Assembly (NCBI GenBank): GCA_025174535.1
Contig: JALBUN010000002.1
Location: 366,605-430,604, forward strand
DNA from: Cantharellus purpuraceus
Taxonomy: Eukaryota; Basidiomycota; Agaricomycetes; Cantharellales; Hydnaceae
Reading direction: 5' to 3'
DNA: 64,000 bases
Under the pieces are notes generated by a model. That model saw only the letters and a program-made list of their open reading frames with translations, had not been told where the DNA came from and made no database searches. The translations under genes and the position numbers were made by a program. Positions 27,577 through 39,198 of the stretch are shown piece by piece. How positions within the stretch are numbered: position 1 is the first letter of the stretch; each line of letters opens with the position of its first letter.

Positions 27577-30120
27577 CAAATGGAAAACGACTTTCTGCAC
27601 TCAATATGGATCTTTCGAATGGTGTGTCATGCCCTTCAGACTAACCAATGCTCTGGCCGCATTCCAGAGGTTCATGAATGATACCTTCGCCGACCTCCTC
27701 GATGTGACCGTCCTTGTGTACTTAGATGACATTTTGGTATATTCGGACAATGAAGAAGAGCATAGGACACATGTCCAAGAGGTACTCCAACATCTCTGAA
27801 AACATGGCCTCTTTGCCTGCGCTGACAAATGCAAATTCCACTCTGACTCAGTCAAGTATCTAGGCTATATCCTCTCCCTGGCAGGACTGACAATGTCCGA
27901 TGACAAAATCAAAGCCATACAGGAATGGCCAGGACTGCAGAAAGTCAAAGACATACAGTCCTTCCTGGGGTTCGCCAACTTCTACCGCCGCTTCATTTAC
28001 GGCTACTCCAATATCACTGTTCCACTCACCCAACTTACTAGGAAGGGTGCCCAATGGAATTTCACTGACAAATGTAGACAGAGCTTTGAGACCTTGAAAA
28101 AGGCCTTTACTTCCACTCCGATACTGACTCATTGGGTTCCAGACATTCCTATCCTATTAGAAACCAATGCCTCCAACTATGCACTTGCCGTGATCCTGTC
28201 CATCATCTCTCTGGACAATGGACAAGTCCATCCAATCACTTTTCACTCACGTACATTTACGCCCCCCGAACTGAACTATGACATCCATGACAAAGAGCTC
28301 CTTGCCATATATGAAGCCTTCTGGATATGGAGACACTACCTCGAAGGCCCCTCCGGTCCAGTGGACGTCATAACAGACCACAAGAACTTGGAATACTTCT
28401 CCACAATGAAACTGCTCACCCAGAGACAAGTCCAATGGTCCGAATACCTATCTCAGTTCAATCTCATTATCCATTTCCATCCTGGTCGACTTGGAGCAAA
28501 GCCTGACACATTAACTAGACGCTGGGACATCTACCCTAAAGAGGGGAGTAGCAACTATGCCACTGTAAACCCACACAACTTTCATCCTGTGTTTACTAAT
28601 GAGCAGCTGGCATCGTCCCTACAGGCATCCACCCTCATGACTCCCACCCTCCGAGCTGTCACCATTATGGACATTGACCAACTCCGCTCCAACATCCGCT
28701 CATCACTCTGATCCGATCCTGTTGCAGTTAAACACTTGGACAACACTTCCAATTTGAAGTGGTCACTTGACCCCAAAGGACACCTCCGACACAATGACTG
28801 GATATACATCCCTGATGCCAATGGTCTCTGACTCCAAGTTTTGCAGTATTATCATGATCACCCAATCTCTGGCCATTTTAAGCAAAATTGCACACAAGGG
28901 TTAATCCGATGAGACTACATATGGCCAAAAATGCAAGAATACATTCAACACTACTGTAACTCCTGTACCATGTGTATGCGCTCAAAATTGCAAAGGCACA
29001 AACCCTATGGAACACTTAAGCAACTTCCAGTCCTGGAGCAACCATGGAACTCCATCTCCATGGATTTCATAGAGAAGCTCCCCCCATCACTCAGATTTGA
29101 CACCATACTTGTGATTGTCAACAGGTTCACTAAACAGCCACTATTCATTCCGACGCATGACACCATCACCTCCACCTCACTAGCTAAATTGTTCATTCTC
29201 CACGTATTCTCTAAACATGGAGTCCCATCGCATGTCATGTCTGCTCGGAGTTCGCACCCCCCTTCTCCCGCACATAAGGGAAGGCTCTTGACATGAAGCT
29301 TCATTTCACCTCCAGATACCATCCTGAGGGAGACAGACAAACAGAACAAATGAATCAGTCCCTGGAGCAATATCTCCAAGTCTATTGTAACTATCAACAA
29401 GACAACTGGGCTGATCTACTTCCGATTGCAGAGTTTGCCTACAACAACGCTCCAAACACAACTACCAGCGTCTCTCCATTCTTTGCTAATAAAGGCTATC
29501 ATCTGAACATCTCCGTCCACCCTGAGAAGGAACTTGCCTCCACCAAAGCCCGCCAATTTGTAACCGACCTCAATCAACTACACCAACATCTCTGAGAAAC
29601 CATCTCTGATGCTCAGAAACAATACCAGGTCTCTGCAGACCAATGCTCCAGACCTGCAACTCAGAGACAAAGTATTCGTTAAGGCCAAACACTTCTGGAC
29701 CACCCATCCGTCAAAGAAACTCTCCAAGAAATACTTAGGTCCTTATGAGGTCATTGCTCACGCAGGCAGCAGATCCTTCACCCTCTGCCTCCCTGACCAC
29801 TTCCAAGCAGTTCATCTGGTCTTCCATATATCAATGCTCAAACCTGCTACTACAAACAAGATCTCTGGTTGCACACAACCTCCACCTCCTCCGATCATCA
29901 TCGAAGGAGATAATGAATATGAGATATCTGAGATCCTGGACTCAAAGATTGATCGTTGATACAAGTGCAAGCTCCAGTACTTAGTCAAATGGACTGGATA
30001 CGAAGGCACCGATGAAGAGTCCTCATGGATCTCTGTGTCCAAACTTGATCACACATCTGAATCTGTCTCTGATTTTCACTCCGCTTATCCAGACAAACCT
30101 GGCCCTCTTATGAATCTTTA
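27577..30120 (+). pseudogene. pol of family B (RT to chromodomain), element with 5' deletion
   Basis: The LTR is fused directly to the middle of RT, so gag, protease and the RT N terminus are missing. RT palm follows ([20 protein letters not shown], catalytic YLDD near 27718), then KVKDIQSFLGFANFYRRFIY, RNase H (PILLETNASNYALAVILSII, with Asn in place of the usual Asp after Thr-rich ETD), integrase (WNSISMDFIEKLPPSLRFDT, FSKHGVPSHVM, KLHFTSRYHPEGDRQTE) and a chromodomain (EYEISEILDSKIDR, stop, YKCKLQYLVKWTGYEGTDEE). Frame 27893-28711 is open for 272 codons, but stops and a shift near 29250 break the rest. Confidence 0.88.
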
Positions 30121-31222
30121 AGTTTGATTACTAATGCTAATTCTATTATTTCGCATCATCATTTTATTACAAGTCACAAAAGAAAATTACAAGTCTGCAC
30201 CAAACTCTGAAGGAATCTCACTCTGCCCATTTTCTCTGCTCCAAAATATTAAAATCATTTTCATTTTCATTTTGTTATGTTATACATTGTGATTCCTTTT
30301 TCCCTTCCCCTTGTCTACCTCAGGCTCCATCTCTGATGCCACCTCCAACTCATCATCACTCTCTACATCTGACACCCAATCTTTCTCATCCCCCATATCT
30401 GAATCCTCATCCAAAGGGGCCATGAACTTCCACAGCCGACACAACTCAGCAGTCTGCTGACCCTCCAGAACCTCCTTCCGTTTGATCATCTTCACCAACT
30501 CCACTAACAACCCCTCCGTCCACCAGAGGTGCTCCGACTGAAGGTTAACCAGCCGGATAAGCTGGCCCACAGTACTGTTGGGCACAGAGATGCACCCTGT
30601 ACCTGCACCAGTCATTGCCCCTTCCGATCTGACACCGCTACCCCCAGCTGCCACAGCACCCGCCTCTGTCCACCACTTTTTGGTCGGACGACCTTCCAAT
30701 TCTTTCTCCACCCCTCCTTGTACCACTAGTCGGGGCTTGATGCTCCAACTCCAGGGATTGAACTTGCCATCAATCCTACACCCTCCTTTCCAACCCCAAC
30801 AACGATCGCAGGACTGAAGGCAGCGAGTTGGGCCAGTAGGCCACACACACTCCATGCCCACATCACAACACAAGTCGCAAATTACACCAGGCCTGCCGAA
30901 TGGCTCCATCGGAGCCAGAGCCTTGGGTGGTCCGCCCCTTCTCAATGTGGCCTCCAAGTGCTCCCTCACCTCCTCCTTGTCCTGCTGTTCAGCCGCTGCC
31001 TTCTCCATCTTGTGCTTGCAAAGCTGGATCGCTGACCTAGCGACACATAGCTCCTTATGGGTCACCAATACACGATTCTCCGCTTTGCACCATATGACCC
31101 TCTGATCCGCCTCCCGCTTCTCTGTATCAGCACTCGGGTGCACCTTCAATGAAAAAACTGCAACCTCAAGGTTCTTCTTGGTGGTAGCAGCATAGAGCTC
31201 TGCCCTTTTGTGAGCTTCACCG

Positions 31223-32630
31223 CTGACGAGCCAGGACGCATCGAGGACGTATATCGAACCACTCTGACAGTCCAACTCCGCCAGCGTCTTTTTGTATCAA
31301 CTTTTAAATAGCGCCGCAACTCCCTATCCACCTCAGTCTCTAATTCAAGCCATCGATCGTCACTCATGTTTCATCACCATCGATCATTATCAGCCTTCTA
31401 TTCACACCAATCCTTTCATCATCATTCACATGGCTTCCCATTCTATTCCCCTCTCCAACATCACTTCTAATAATACATCACACTGGTCTCTGGACACAGA
31501 GGACTATCAAAAATACGCCGAGCTCCACGGGCATGTTAAGCCACCTCCACGTGTCAAAATACTTCCAAAACTCTTTCAACGTCCAAGATCCCCACCATGT
31601 CTCTCTTATGCCATTGGCAATCCCATATTCTTTCACAATTCCCCATATACATTCCTCGACATTTCACCTCTATATCGTAACACGGATAGAAGAGTCGAAC
31701 GTGAGGTAGAATTTCAGTCGCCATCGCTGACCTATCCTCCCACTTCAATCCGACTCAGGTTACATCGTGTCAGGCAAAGGGACCGAATACTCTTGGAACG
31801 GGATACCATATGGAGACGGATCACTAAGACAATAAGGAGTATTTGTTGTGGATGCTGACGGAAGTCCTCATGTGACTCAGGGTCAATTAACCTTTGGAGC
31901 CGTAGGGAATATGGTATTGGTGGACATTTCTATTGTTCCTTTATATGACTCACCCCTGTTTCATCTTTTAATTCATTCATACACGACTTACTCATCCTTG
32001 TTCTATTTTTGGTTCTTTTATTACTCATCACCCCCTATTCTTACAAAGATTACCCCCTATCTGTCGTTTCATTTCTCCATGATTACCCCCTTTAGTAGTT
32101 CAACTTCACACGCTTCGTCAGCTGGCTTGATCAGCATTTCTTGCATCATATTGCATCATTTGCTCCTCATATTGTGTCGTTGTGCCCTGGGGATTTGTAT
32201 ATAAAAGGGCGCTAGTCTTCGCCTTTGGAATCAATCAACAAGTTTTCAGCCAATGCTCTAAAGTCAAAGTCCACGCTCTAAGTCTACGCTCTACGCTCTA
32301 CATCACAATCCATCATCTCTACACCGAGGTAAACACCTTGGTTCAACGATCAGATTTCCCTCCGCCACCGAGAGGTTGATTCTCCTGAAACCAGCTTTCA
32401 TGTACCTCCCAACCAGGCTCCCTATTGTCATCCAGTCACAGAGCACGATCAGCCATCGGGACCGACCTTTGCTCCCATCCTCATCCAACCACAGAGCACT
32501 ATCCCACTTCCCTGTTACGTACTCCTCGCCCTGATTGATCTTTTGAGTGCTGAACAACTGCGTTACACACCGCCTGCTTGCTAGGACCGTTGCGCGCAGG
32601 CTTATAGGATCTATTCCTTAAGCGAACCGA
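31223..32630 (+). repeat. Repeat D, copy 2, flanked by caccg
   Basis: Second copy of the 1.4-kb repeat, inserted in the accessory gene. The five bases caccg occur directly left (31218-31222) and right (32631-32635), consistent with a target duplication, and the other accessory gene copy (near 26250) is uninterrupted at this place. In copy 1, caccg also follows the repeat, so it could instead be part of the unit. TATA-like box at 32198-32208. Confidence 0.75.
31430..31858 (+). CDS. Small ORF of repeat D, copy 2 (142 aa), unknown function
   Basis: Starts MASHSIPLSNITSNNTSHWS and ends TIRSICCGC at TGA 31856-31858. Nearly identical to the ORF at 24535, with most differences silent or conservative. 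The region lies 340 bp upstream of the TATA-like box, so it would be transcribed from sequence further left (a TTTAAATA motif near 31302) or from an outside promoter. No known domain is recognised. Confidence 0.55.
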   Translation: MASHSIPLSNITSNNTSHWSLDTEDYQKYAELHGHVKPPPRVKILPKLFQRPRSPPCLSYAIGNPIFFHNSPYTFLDISPLYRNTDRRVEREVEFQSPSLTYPPTSIRLRLHRVRQRDRILLERDTIWRRITKTIRSICCGC

Positions 32631-33127
32631 CACCGTGGCTACCCAAGCCATCTCCTTGTAACAATTTGAGGTCAGATCCAGCTCTGCATCCATCCCAACA
32701 TCCATGCCCTTGGGCTCTGCATTTGCGTTGAGCTCCATATTGGCATCAGGAACCGCCTCCACTTCCACCCTCTCCACCTCCGCCGCACCCACCGCAAATA
32801 ACAGCCGTGACTGCAGGCATAACGGCGAGTCCACCATAGGGCAGTCGTTGGACAGATTGATTCTGTCTGTGTAATCGAGATGATGGCAACCTCAGGGGTC
32901 CATGCCCGTACTGGCACACTCGGACTCCCCAAGTGACTGGTTGCCCCTGCCCCGGTCACCTCCTCCTCTACCTCCATGGCGGCTGCTAGCTCGTGCACCT
33001 GCTCTTCCACTTCCTTCAGTCTTGCAGCCTCCATTGCAGCCGCAAGTTCCTTGACTATGCAGGCTCGCTCTGCTTTCGCTTCCTCCTCCTTCCATCTCCA
33101 CTCCTCCTCCTCCTTCCATCTCCGCTC

Positions 33128-33370
33128 TGCCTCCTCCTTCCATCTCCGCTCTGCCTCCTCCTTCCATCTCCGCTCTGCCTCCTCCTTCCATCTCCGCTCT
33201 GCCTCCTCCTTCCATCTCCGTTCTGCCTCCTCCTTCCATCTCCGTTCTGCCTCCTCCTTCCATCTCCGTTCTGCCTCCTCCTTCCATCTCCGCTCTGCCT
33301 CCTCCTTCCATCTCCGCTCTGCCTCCTCCTTCCATCTCCGCTCTGCCTCCTCCTTCCATCTCTGTTCTGC
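33128..33370. repeat. 21-bp tandem repeat in the accessory gene
   Basis: About ten to eleven units of cctccttccatctccgctctg with C/T variants at two positions. On the minus strand each unit encodes one heptad-like block (EEAERRW-K), so the repeat lengthens the coiled coil in steps of seven residues without shifting the frame. Confidence 0.9.
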
Positions 33371-33790
33371 CTCCTCCTCTTCCTTCCATCTCCATTCCGC
33401 CTCCTCCTCCTCCTCCACCACCTTCCATCTCCATTCCGCCTCCTCCTCCTCCTCCTTCCATCTCCATTCCGCCTCCTCCTCCTCCTTCCATCTCCATTCC
33501 ACCTCCTCCTCCTCCTTCCGCCTCCGCTCTGCCTCCTCCTCCTCCTTCCGCCTCCATTCTGCCTCCTCCTCCTCTTTCCATCTCTGCTCCTCTTCCTCTT
33601 CCTTCTGTCGGGCCAAGAGCAACTGCTCAAGTTTGGCCACGCTCATGCTTGCCAAAGGGTTTGACATCATTGGGGATAACACCTCAATCATGCCCCTCCT
33701 TTTATATGTCTCCAGACCCCCAGTATAACTCCGACTGCGCCCAACTGTCTCACCTATTCAATCCATGGACATGAGGCCTCAGGGGCTCAG

Positions 33791-34152
33791 TGTCAGGGTT
33801 CAAATAAGTCATATTCTATTTTTAGTATTTTCTCTTGATACCCCTATCAGCGCAGCCTGTCAGGGTGCGTCTCCCCTATTTCATTGCCCCTATCACTTCC
33901 CCTATCCTTCCTCCCCTATCTTGGTTCTCCTATCCGTCTCCATCATTTAGTATAAAGACTCGCCTTTGTGCAGTGTGATCCCCTCAGCTTGATCTCTGAG
34001 GATATCCGCTGTACCAGGTAAGTCCCATGTATTTATCAGAAACAGCTGTATAGACTGAGGATATCCACTGTACCAGCTGGCATTATTTCTTATTGGCTCT
34101 CACTTATTGAGTATCTTGTTGTTGTGGCCTCGTCATCAGCGTCGCCCTCACA
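33791..34152 (+). mobile_element. Solo family C LTR with target duplication ctcag
   Basis: Complete long-form LTR (TGTCAGGG...CCCTCACA) flanked by ctcag at 33786-33790 and 34153-34157. The unoccupied site is visible near 27013-27020 in the other accessory gene copy (aaggctcagccttaaatgg). Same family as Element 1. Confidence 0.95.
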
Positions 34153-34173
34153 CTCAGCCTTAAATGGAGAGAT

Positions 34174-34676
34174 TGTTATGATTATATTCATTAACACCCA
34201 GATCCCCTGCATATGAAATCTATACTCCATTTAGAAACCGCCACATCTCCATTTACCTGTCCGATTGTCACCACTGATTTCACCCATCCATCTCTGGTTC
34301 CAATTGATGCATCAGCATTGCCATAGGAACCTGGACATCCATCCCTGTCAGACTCGGACATACTCATGTAAGGCCATCAGCCTCAGAGACCCATCACCAG
34401 AGTAATTATTATTAGATTTCAAATATGTATTTAAGTTGTCCAACTGGGGACTTCATTCCCAGTTTGAATATCGAATCATGCCTAGTTCCTAAGTCCGATC
34501 CTAATTCTCTCAGTCATACTCCATCTCTGAAATCTCGGACACCAGTATTAGTGAGAGCACAGAACATAAGCTGAAGCCAAGTCCGCTCCGACCCCCACAA
34601 CATACCCGACTCCTTCTCCGACTCCAACCAAGACTCCGACCAAACCCCCAACCTCAATCGTACCTAGTGCGTAACA
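34174..34676 (+). mobile_element. Family B LTR (503 bp)
   Basis: From tgttatgattatattc to gtgcgtaaca. It is followed directly by gag of the next element and preceded by the accessory gene start of the previous one, so it joins two tandem elements. Confidence 0.9.
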
Positions 34677-35846
34677 GTATATTCGAACGACCATACTCAC
34701 TTCTACCAATGCCACGATCCACCGCCAATTCTGAACATGCACGAATCGTCGAGGTGCCCGCTCCCAGCATTGACACCATCCCCAAGGTCGTCAAAGAACC
34801 GACAGACCACATAGAGGCCGCCAATGAAGAAGAGGACACCCCGCCCTCTCCAAATCTGGCACAAGCCATCTCCCTGCTCACCAGCAGCATCCATAACCCA
34901 CAAGCCCCTAAGTCCCAGACCTTGGTCCAGGAACCCAACCCATTCGATGGCTCCACTCTGCAAAAGCTCCAGCCATTCTTGGTGCAATGCCGGCTGAATT
35001 TCTGCAACCACTCCAACACATTCACATCCAATCGGGCAAAGGTCACCTTCGCCATGTCCTATCTCAAAGGCACCGCACTGGACTACTTTGGTGCTCATGG
35101 ATGATTCCAATGAGCCAATATGGTCAGATGACTACTCCAACTTCATTTCCAAACTTCAGACCAATTTTGGTCCTTACAACCCTGAGGCCGATGCCAAGAA
35201 TGAACTTGATTGACTTTGGATGAAGGAAAATCACAAAATTGCAAAATACATTGTGAGTTTCCAGCAGCTAGCCCCAAATGTCCAATGGGGCGACGCCACA
35301 CTCCGATGCCAATTTTACATTGGACTCCCATCCCACATCAAGGACAAGATATCACATGTCGGTAAGCTGGATACTTTGGTTAACCTTCGCAAGCTCACCC
35401 AATCCATTGATGCCCATTATTGGGAATGTCAATCTGAGGTCTCCCGTGAAAATTCGGCCAACAACAAATTGGACAAATCATCAGACAAGACCCCAAAGTC
35501 CAACAAGGGGTCCAATAAGAGGACCACTGCCAACTCAGGCCAGAAGTCAAACACGGGTAACGCTGCTGCTTCCAGTTCTGGTCAGAACAACTCCGGCACC
35601 AGCAATAACTCCAGAGCTCACAAGAGTACTCCAGACCTCTCCACCAAGCTGGGGAAGGATGGAAAACTTACCCAGCAGGAACACCAGTGCTGCATGGACA
35701 ACAACCTCTGTCTGTTCTGCGGAAAGCCTGGCCACCAAGCCAAGGATTGCAACAAGGCAACCTCATCCGCAGCAAAGGCAAAGGGCTGTGCTGCCAATGC
35801 CATGACGGACAAGTCCGACGCTAAAGCAACAGACCAAAAAAAATAG
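34677..35846 (+). pseudogene. gag: gag of family B, plus-strand element
   Basis: Begins right after the LTR with SIFERPYSLLPMPRSTANSE and PSIDTIPKVVKEPTDHIEAA. The capsid region includes NPFDGSTLQKLQPFLVQCRL and AMSYLKGTALDYF, a frame change near 35095, an in-frame TGA near 35212, then WMKENHKIAKYIVSFQQLAP and HIKDKISHVGKLDTLVNLRK. A Ser/Asn/Lys-rich tail carries one CCHC knuckle (CLFCGKPGHQAKDC near 35710-35752). It is the best preserved gag of this family in the window, with only two evident lesions. Confidence 0.85.
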
Positions 35847-38800
35847 TAAGCAGCCCTATAGCCTCCATATGGGCTGAGGGCTGCGTTGGTACTCCCCATA
35901 TGACAAACGAGGTCCACCTGAACACAACCACTCTTTCCCACTCCAACTCCCTTACCCTCCTCATCTACTCCAACTCCATTCCCAATACCACTATCCAATC
36001 ATTAATTGACTCTGGTTCTACTCATTATTTCCTCAATTCCTCTTTTTCCAATTTACATAAACTCCATACATACACCATAATCCGATATCGCTCCAATTAT
36101 TTGATGGCACTACTAATGCTGTTATTTCACAAGCTATAGATCTGTCTATCCAATTCTGTTGGAGAAATCCAGAACCTTACATTCTATGTTACTCCACTTG
36201 ACTCCAGCTGTTCTGTGGTTCTCAGACATAATTGGCTCACCCGCTACAATCCATTGATTGACTGGGCATTGGGCCATATCACATTCTGTTCCCCAGTACA
36301 GGCTGTGTCTTTCCTGACATCACCAGCAACTTTAGGTGTGAAACTATCTTCCGCCTCCACTGACTCCACTCCAATAGATACTCCATCTACCCCTCCGTTT
36401 ATATCAATGGTGGATGCTATGGTCTTTGCCAGACTAAGCAAACTGGATGGTTCTCACACATTCCAGGTCCACCTCTCCGATCCGATATTCCTCACTGCTT
36501 GTTCCGCCCGATCAACTCCACCGGACCTATCTATGGTTCCTAAGGAGTATCATGAGTTCGCCAACGTGTTCAGCAAGTCTAAAGCCGACTCCCTAGCAGA
36601 ACACCAACCATTCAATCTCAAGATTGAACTGGATGACAACTCCACCCCTCCACTTGGCCCTATCTACTCGCTATCCCAAAAAGAGCTACTGGCTCTCCAA
36701 ACATTCATAGACGAGAACTTGGCCACAGGCTTCATCTGCCCATCCCTATCTCCCCATGGAGCTCCGGTCCTATTTGTCCACAAAAAGGACAGATCACTCC
36801 GTCTATGTGTTGACTTCTGTGGACTCAACAAGATCACCAAGAAAGACCAATACCCAATACCCAATACCCTGCACCACAGACCTACTCGAGAGTCCTCAAA
36901 AGGCTAAGATCTATTCCAAAATAGATCTCTGACATGCCTACCATCTAGTCCACATCCGAGAAGGCGACAAATGGAAAATGACTTTCTGCACACGATATGG
37001 ATCTTTCGAATGGTGTGTCATGCCCTTCGGACTAACCAATGCTCTGGCCACCTTCCAGAGGTTCATGAATGATACCTTCGCCGACCTCCTTGATGTGATC
37101 ATCCTTGTTTACTTAGACGACATTTTGGTATATTCAGATAACGAAGAAGAACATTGGACACATCACTGACAAATGCAAATTCCACTCCGACTCAGTCAAG
37201 TATCTAGGCTATATCCTCTCCTGGCAGGACTGACAATGTCCAATGACAAAATCAAAGCCATACAGGAATGGCTGGAACTCCGGAAAGTCAAAGACGTACA
37301 GTCCTTCCTGGGGTTCGCCAACTTCTACCGCCGCTTCATTTACGGCTACTCCAATATCACTGTTCCGCTCACCTGACTTACTAGGAAGGGTATCCAATGG
37401 AATTTCACTGATGAATGTAGACAGAGCTTTGAGACCTTGAAAAAGGCCTTTACTTCTGCTCCGATACTGACTCATTGGGTTCCAGATGTTCCTATCCTAT
37501 TAGAGACCGATGTCTCCAACTATGCACTTGCTGCAATCCTGTCCATCATCTCTCCAGACGACGGACAAGTCCATCCAATCGCTTTTCACTCGCATACATT
37601 TACACCCCCTGAACTGAACTATGATGTCCATGACAAAGAGCTCCTTGCCATATATGAAGCCTTCTGGATATGGAGACACTACCTTGAAGGCCCCTCCGAT
37701 CTGGTGGATATCATAACTGACCACAAAAACTTGGAATACTTCTCCACAACGAAACTACTCACCCAGAGACAAGTCCAATGGTCCGAATACCTATCTCAGT
37801 TCAATCTCGTTATCCGTTTTCATCCTGGTCAACTTGGAGCAAAGCCCAACGCATTAACTAGACACTGGGACATCTACCCTAAAGAGGGGAGTAGCAACTA
37901 TGCCACTGTAAACCCACACAACTTTTGTCCTGTGTTTACTAATGAGCAGCTGACATTGTCCCTATGAGCATCCACCCTCATGACTGCCACCCTCCGAGCT
38001 GTCACCATTATGGACATTGACCAACTCCGCTCCAACATCTGCTCATCACTCTGATCCAATCCTGTTGCAGTTAAACACTTGGACAACCCTTCCGATCTGA
38101 AATGGTCACTTGACCCTGAAGGACACCTCCGACACAACGACCAGATATACATCCCCAATGCCAATGGTCTCTGACTCCAAGTTTTGCAGTATTACCATGA
38201 TCACCTGATCTCAGGCCACTTCAGGCAAAATTGCACACAAGGATTAATCCAACGGGACTACTACGTATGGCCTAAAATGCGAGAATACATTCAACACTAC
38301 TGTAACTCCTGCACGTGTATGCGCTCAAAATTGCAAAGGCACAAACCCTACGGAACACTTAAGCAACTTCCAGTCCTGGAGCAACCATGGAACTCCATCT
38401 CCATGGATTTCATAGAGAAGCTCCCCCCATTGCTCGGATACGACACTATACTCGTGATTGTCGACAGGTTCACTAAACAGCCACTATTCATTCTGACGCA
38501 TGACACCATCACCTCCACCTCACTAGCTAAATTGTTTGTTCTCCACGTATTCTCTAAACATGGAGTCCCATCGCATGTCACATCCAATCAGGGCTCGGAG
38601 TTCGTGTCCTCCTTCTTCCGCACACTAGGAAAGGCTCTCGACATGAAACTTCACTTCACCTCTGGATACCATCCGGAAGGAGATGGACAAACGGAACGAA
38701 TGAATCAGTCCCTGGAACAATATCTCTGAGTCTATTGTAACTATCAACAAGACAACTGGGCTGATCTACTTCTGATAGCAGAGTTTGCCTACAACAACGC

Positions 38801-39198
38801 TCCGAATGCGACTACTGGCGTCTCTCCATTCTTTGCTAACAAAGGCTATCATCCAAATATCTCCATCCACCCTGAAAAAGAACTTGCCTCCACCAAAGCC
38901 CGCCAATTTGTAACCGACCTCAATCAACTACACCAACATCTCCAAGAAACCATCTCCAATGCCCAGAAACAATATCAAGTCTCCGCAGACCGATGCCGCA
39001 TTCCGGCTCCAGACCTGCAAATCGGAGACAAAGTATTCATTAAGGCCAAACACTTCCGGACCACCCACCCATCAAAGAAACTCTCTGAGAAATACTTAGG
39101 TCCTTATGAGGTCATTGCTCACGCAGGCAGCAAGTCCTTCACCCTCTGCCTCCTGGACCACTTCCAAGCAGTTCATCTGGTCTTCCATATATCAATGC
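35847..39198 (+). pseudogene. pol: pol of family B, plus-strand element, truncated by LTR E
   Basis: Protease (IQSLIDSGSTHYFLNSSFSN near 35990-36050), RT ([36 protein letters not shown] near 37110-37160, with a deletion of about 60 bp after it), RNase H (ILLETDVSNYALAAILSIIS), integrase (SCTCMRSKLQRHKPYG, WNSISMDFIEKLPPLLGYDT, SNQGSEFVSSFFRTLG, GYHPEGDGQTERMNQSLEQY) and the start of the C-terminal domain. It ends at 39198, where LTR E begins, and the chromodomain is gone. Stops (mostly TGA) and the RT deletion make it non-functional. Confidence 0.88.

Larger units (their letters stand above)
30280..33691 (-). pseudogene. Accessory antisense gene of family B with Zn2Cys6-like cluster
   Basis: Minus-strand gene lying after pol and facing it, interrupted by repeat D (31223-32630). 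N-terminal part (33691 downwards): MIEVLSPMMSNPLASMSVAK, then a long E/R/W/K coiled coil with about ten copies of EEAERRWK, then Ala/Glu-rich helix. C-terminal part: EKREADQRVIWCKAENRVLV, another helix (MEKAAAEQQDKEEVREHLEA), the cluster CDLCCDVGMEC...CDRCWGWKGGC (30781-30888), a linker, EHLWWTEGLLVELVKMIKRK, an acidic region (DEDSDMGDEKDWVSDVESDD) and a Lys-rich tail. The cysteine spacing C-x2-C-x6-C-x12-C-x2-C-x6-C is that of fungal Zn2Cys6 DNA-binding domains. That it binds DNA is an inference. Fragments of the same gene are at 2814 and 25748. Confidence 0.65.

Noticed and set aside
33128..33370. Regular 21-bp repeats that could suggest a CRISPR-like array
   Set aside because: The units are contiguous with no spacers, are in frame with a coiled-coil protein and lie in a eukaryotic retroelement.
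32892..33728. Open frames of about 220-250 codons in other frames over the accessory gene
   Set aside because: They owe their length to the 21-bp repeat and have compositions such as GGG-x-EMEG or LLLPSP without any relative in the other copy.
27577..39198. Repeat-induced point mutation (RIP)
   Set aside because: Changes between copies concentrate at CpG and not at CpA, and RIP is essentially known from Ascomycota.
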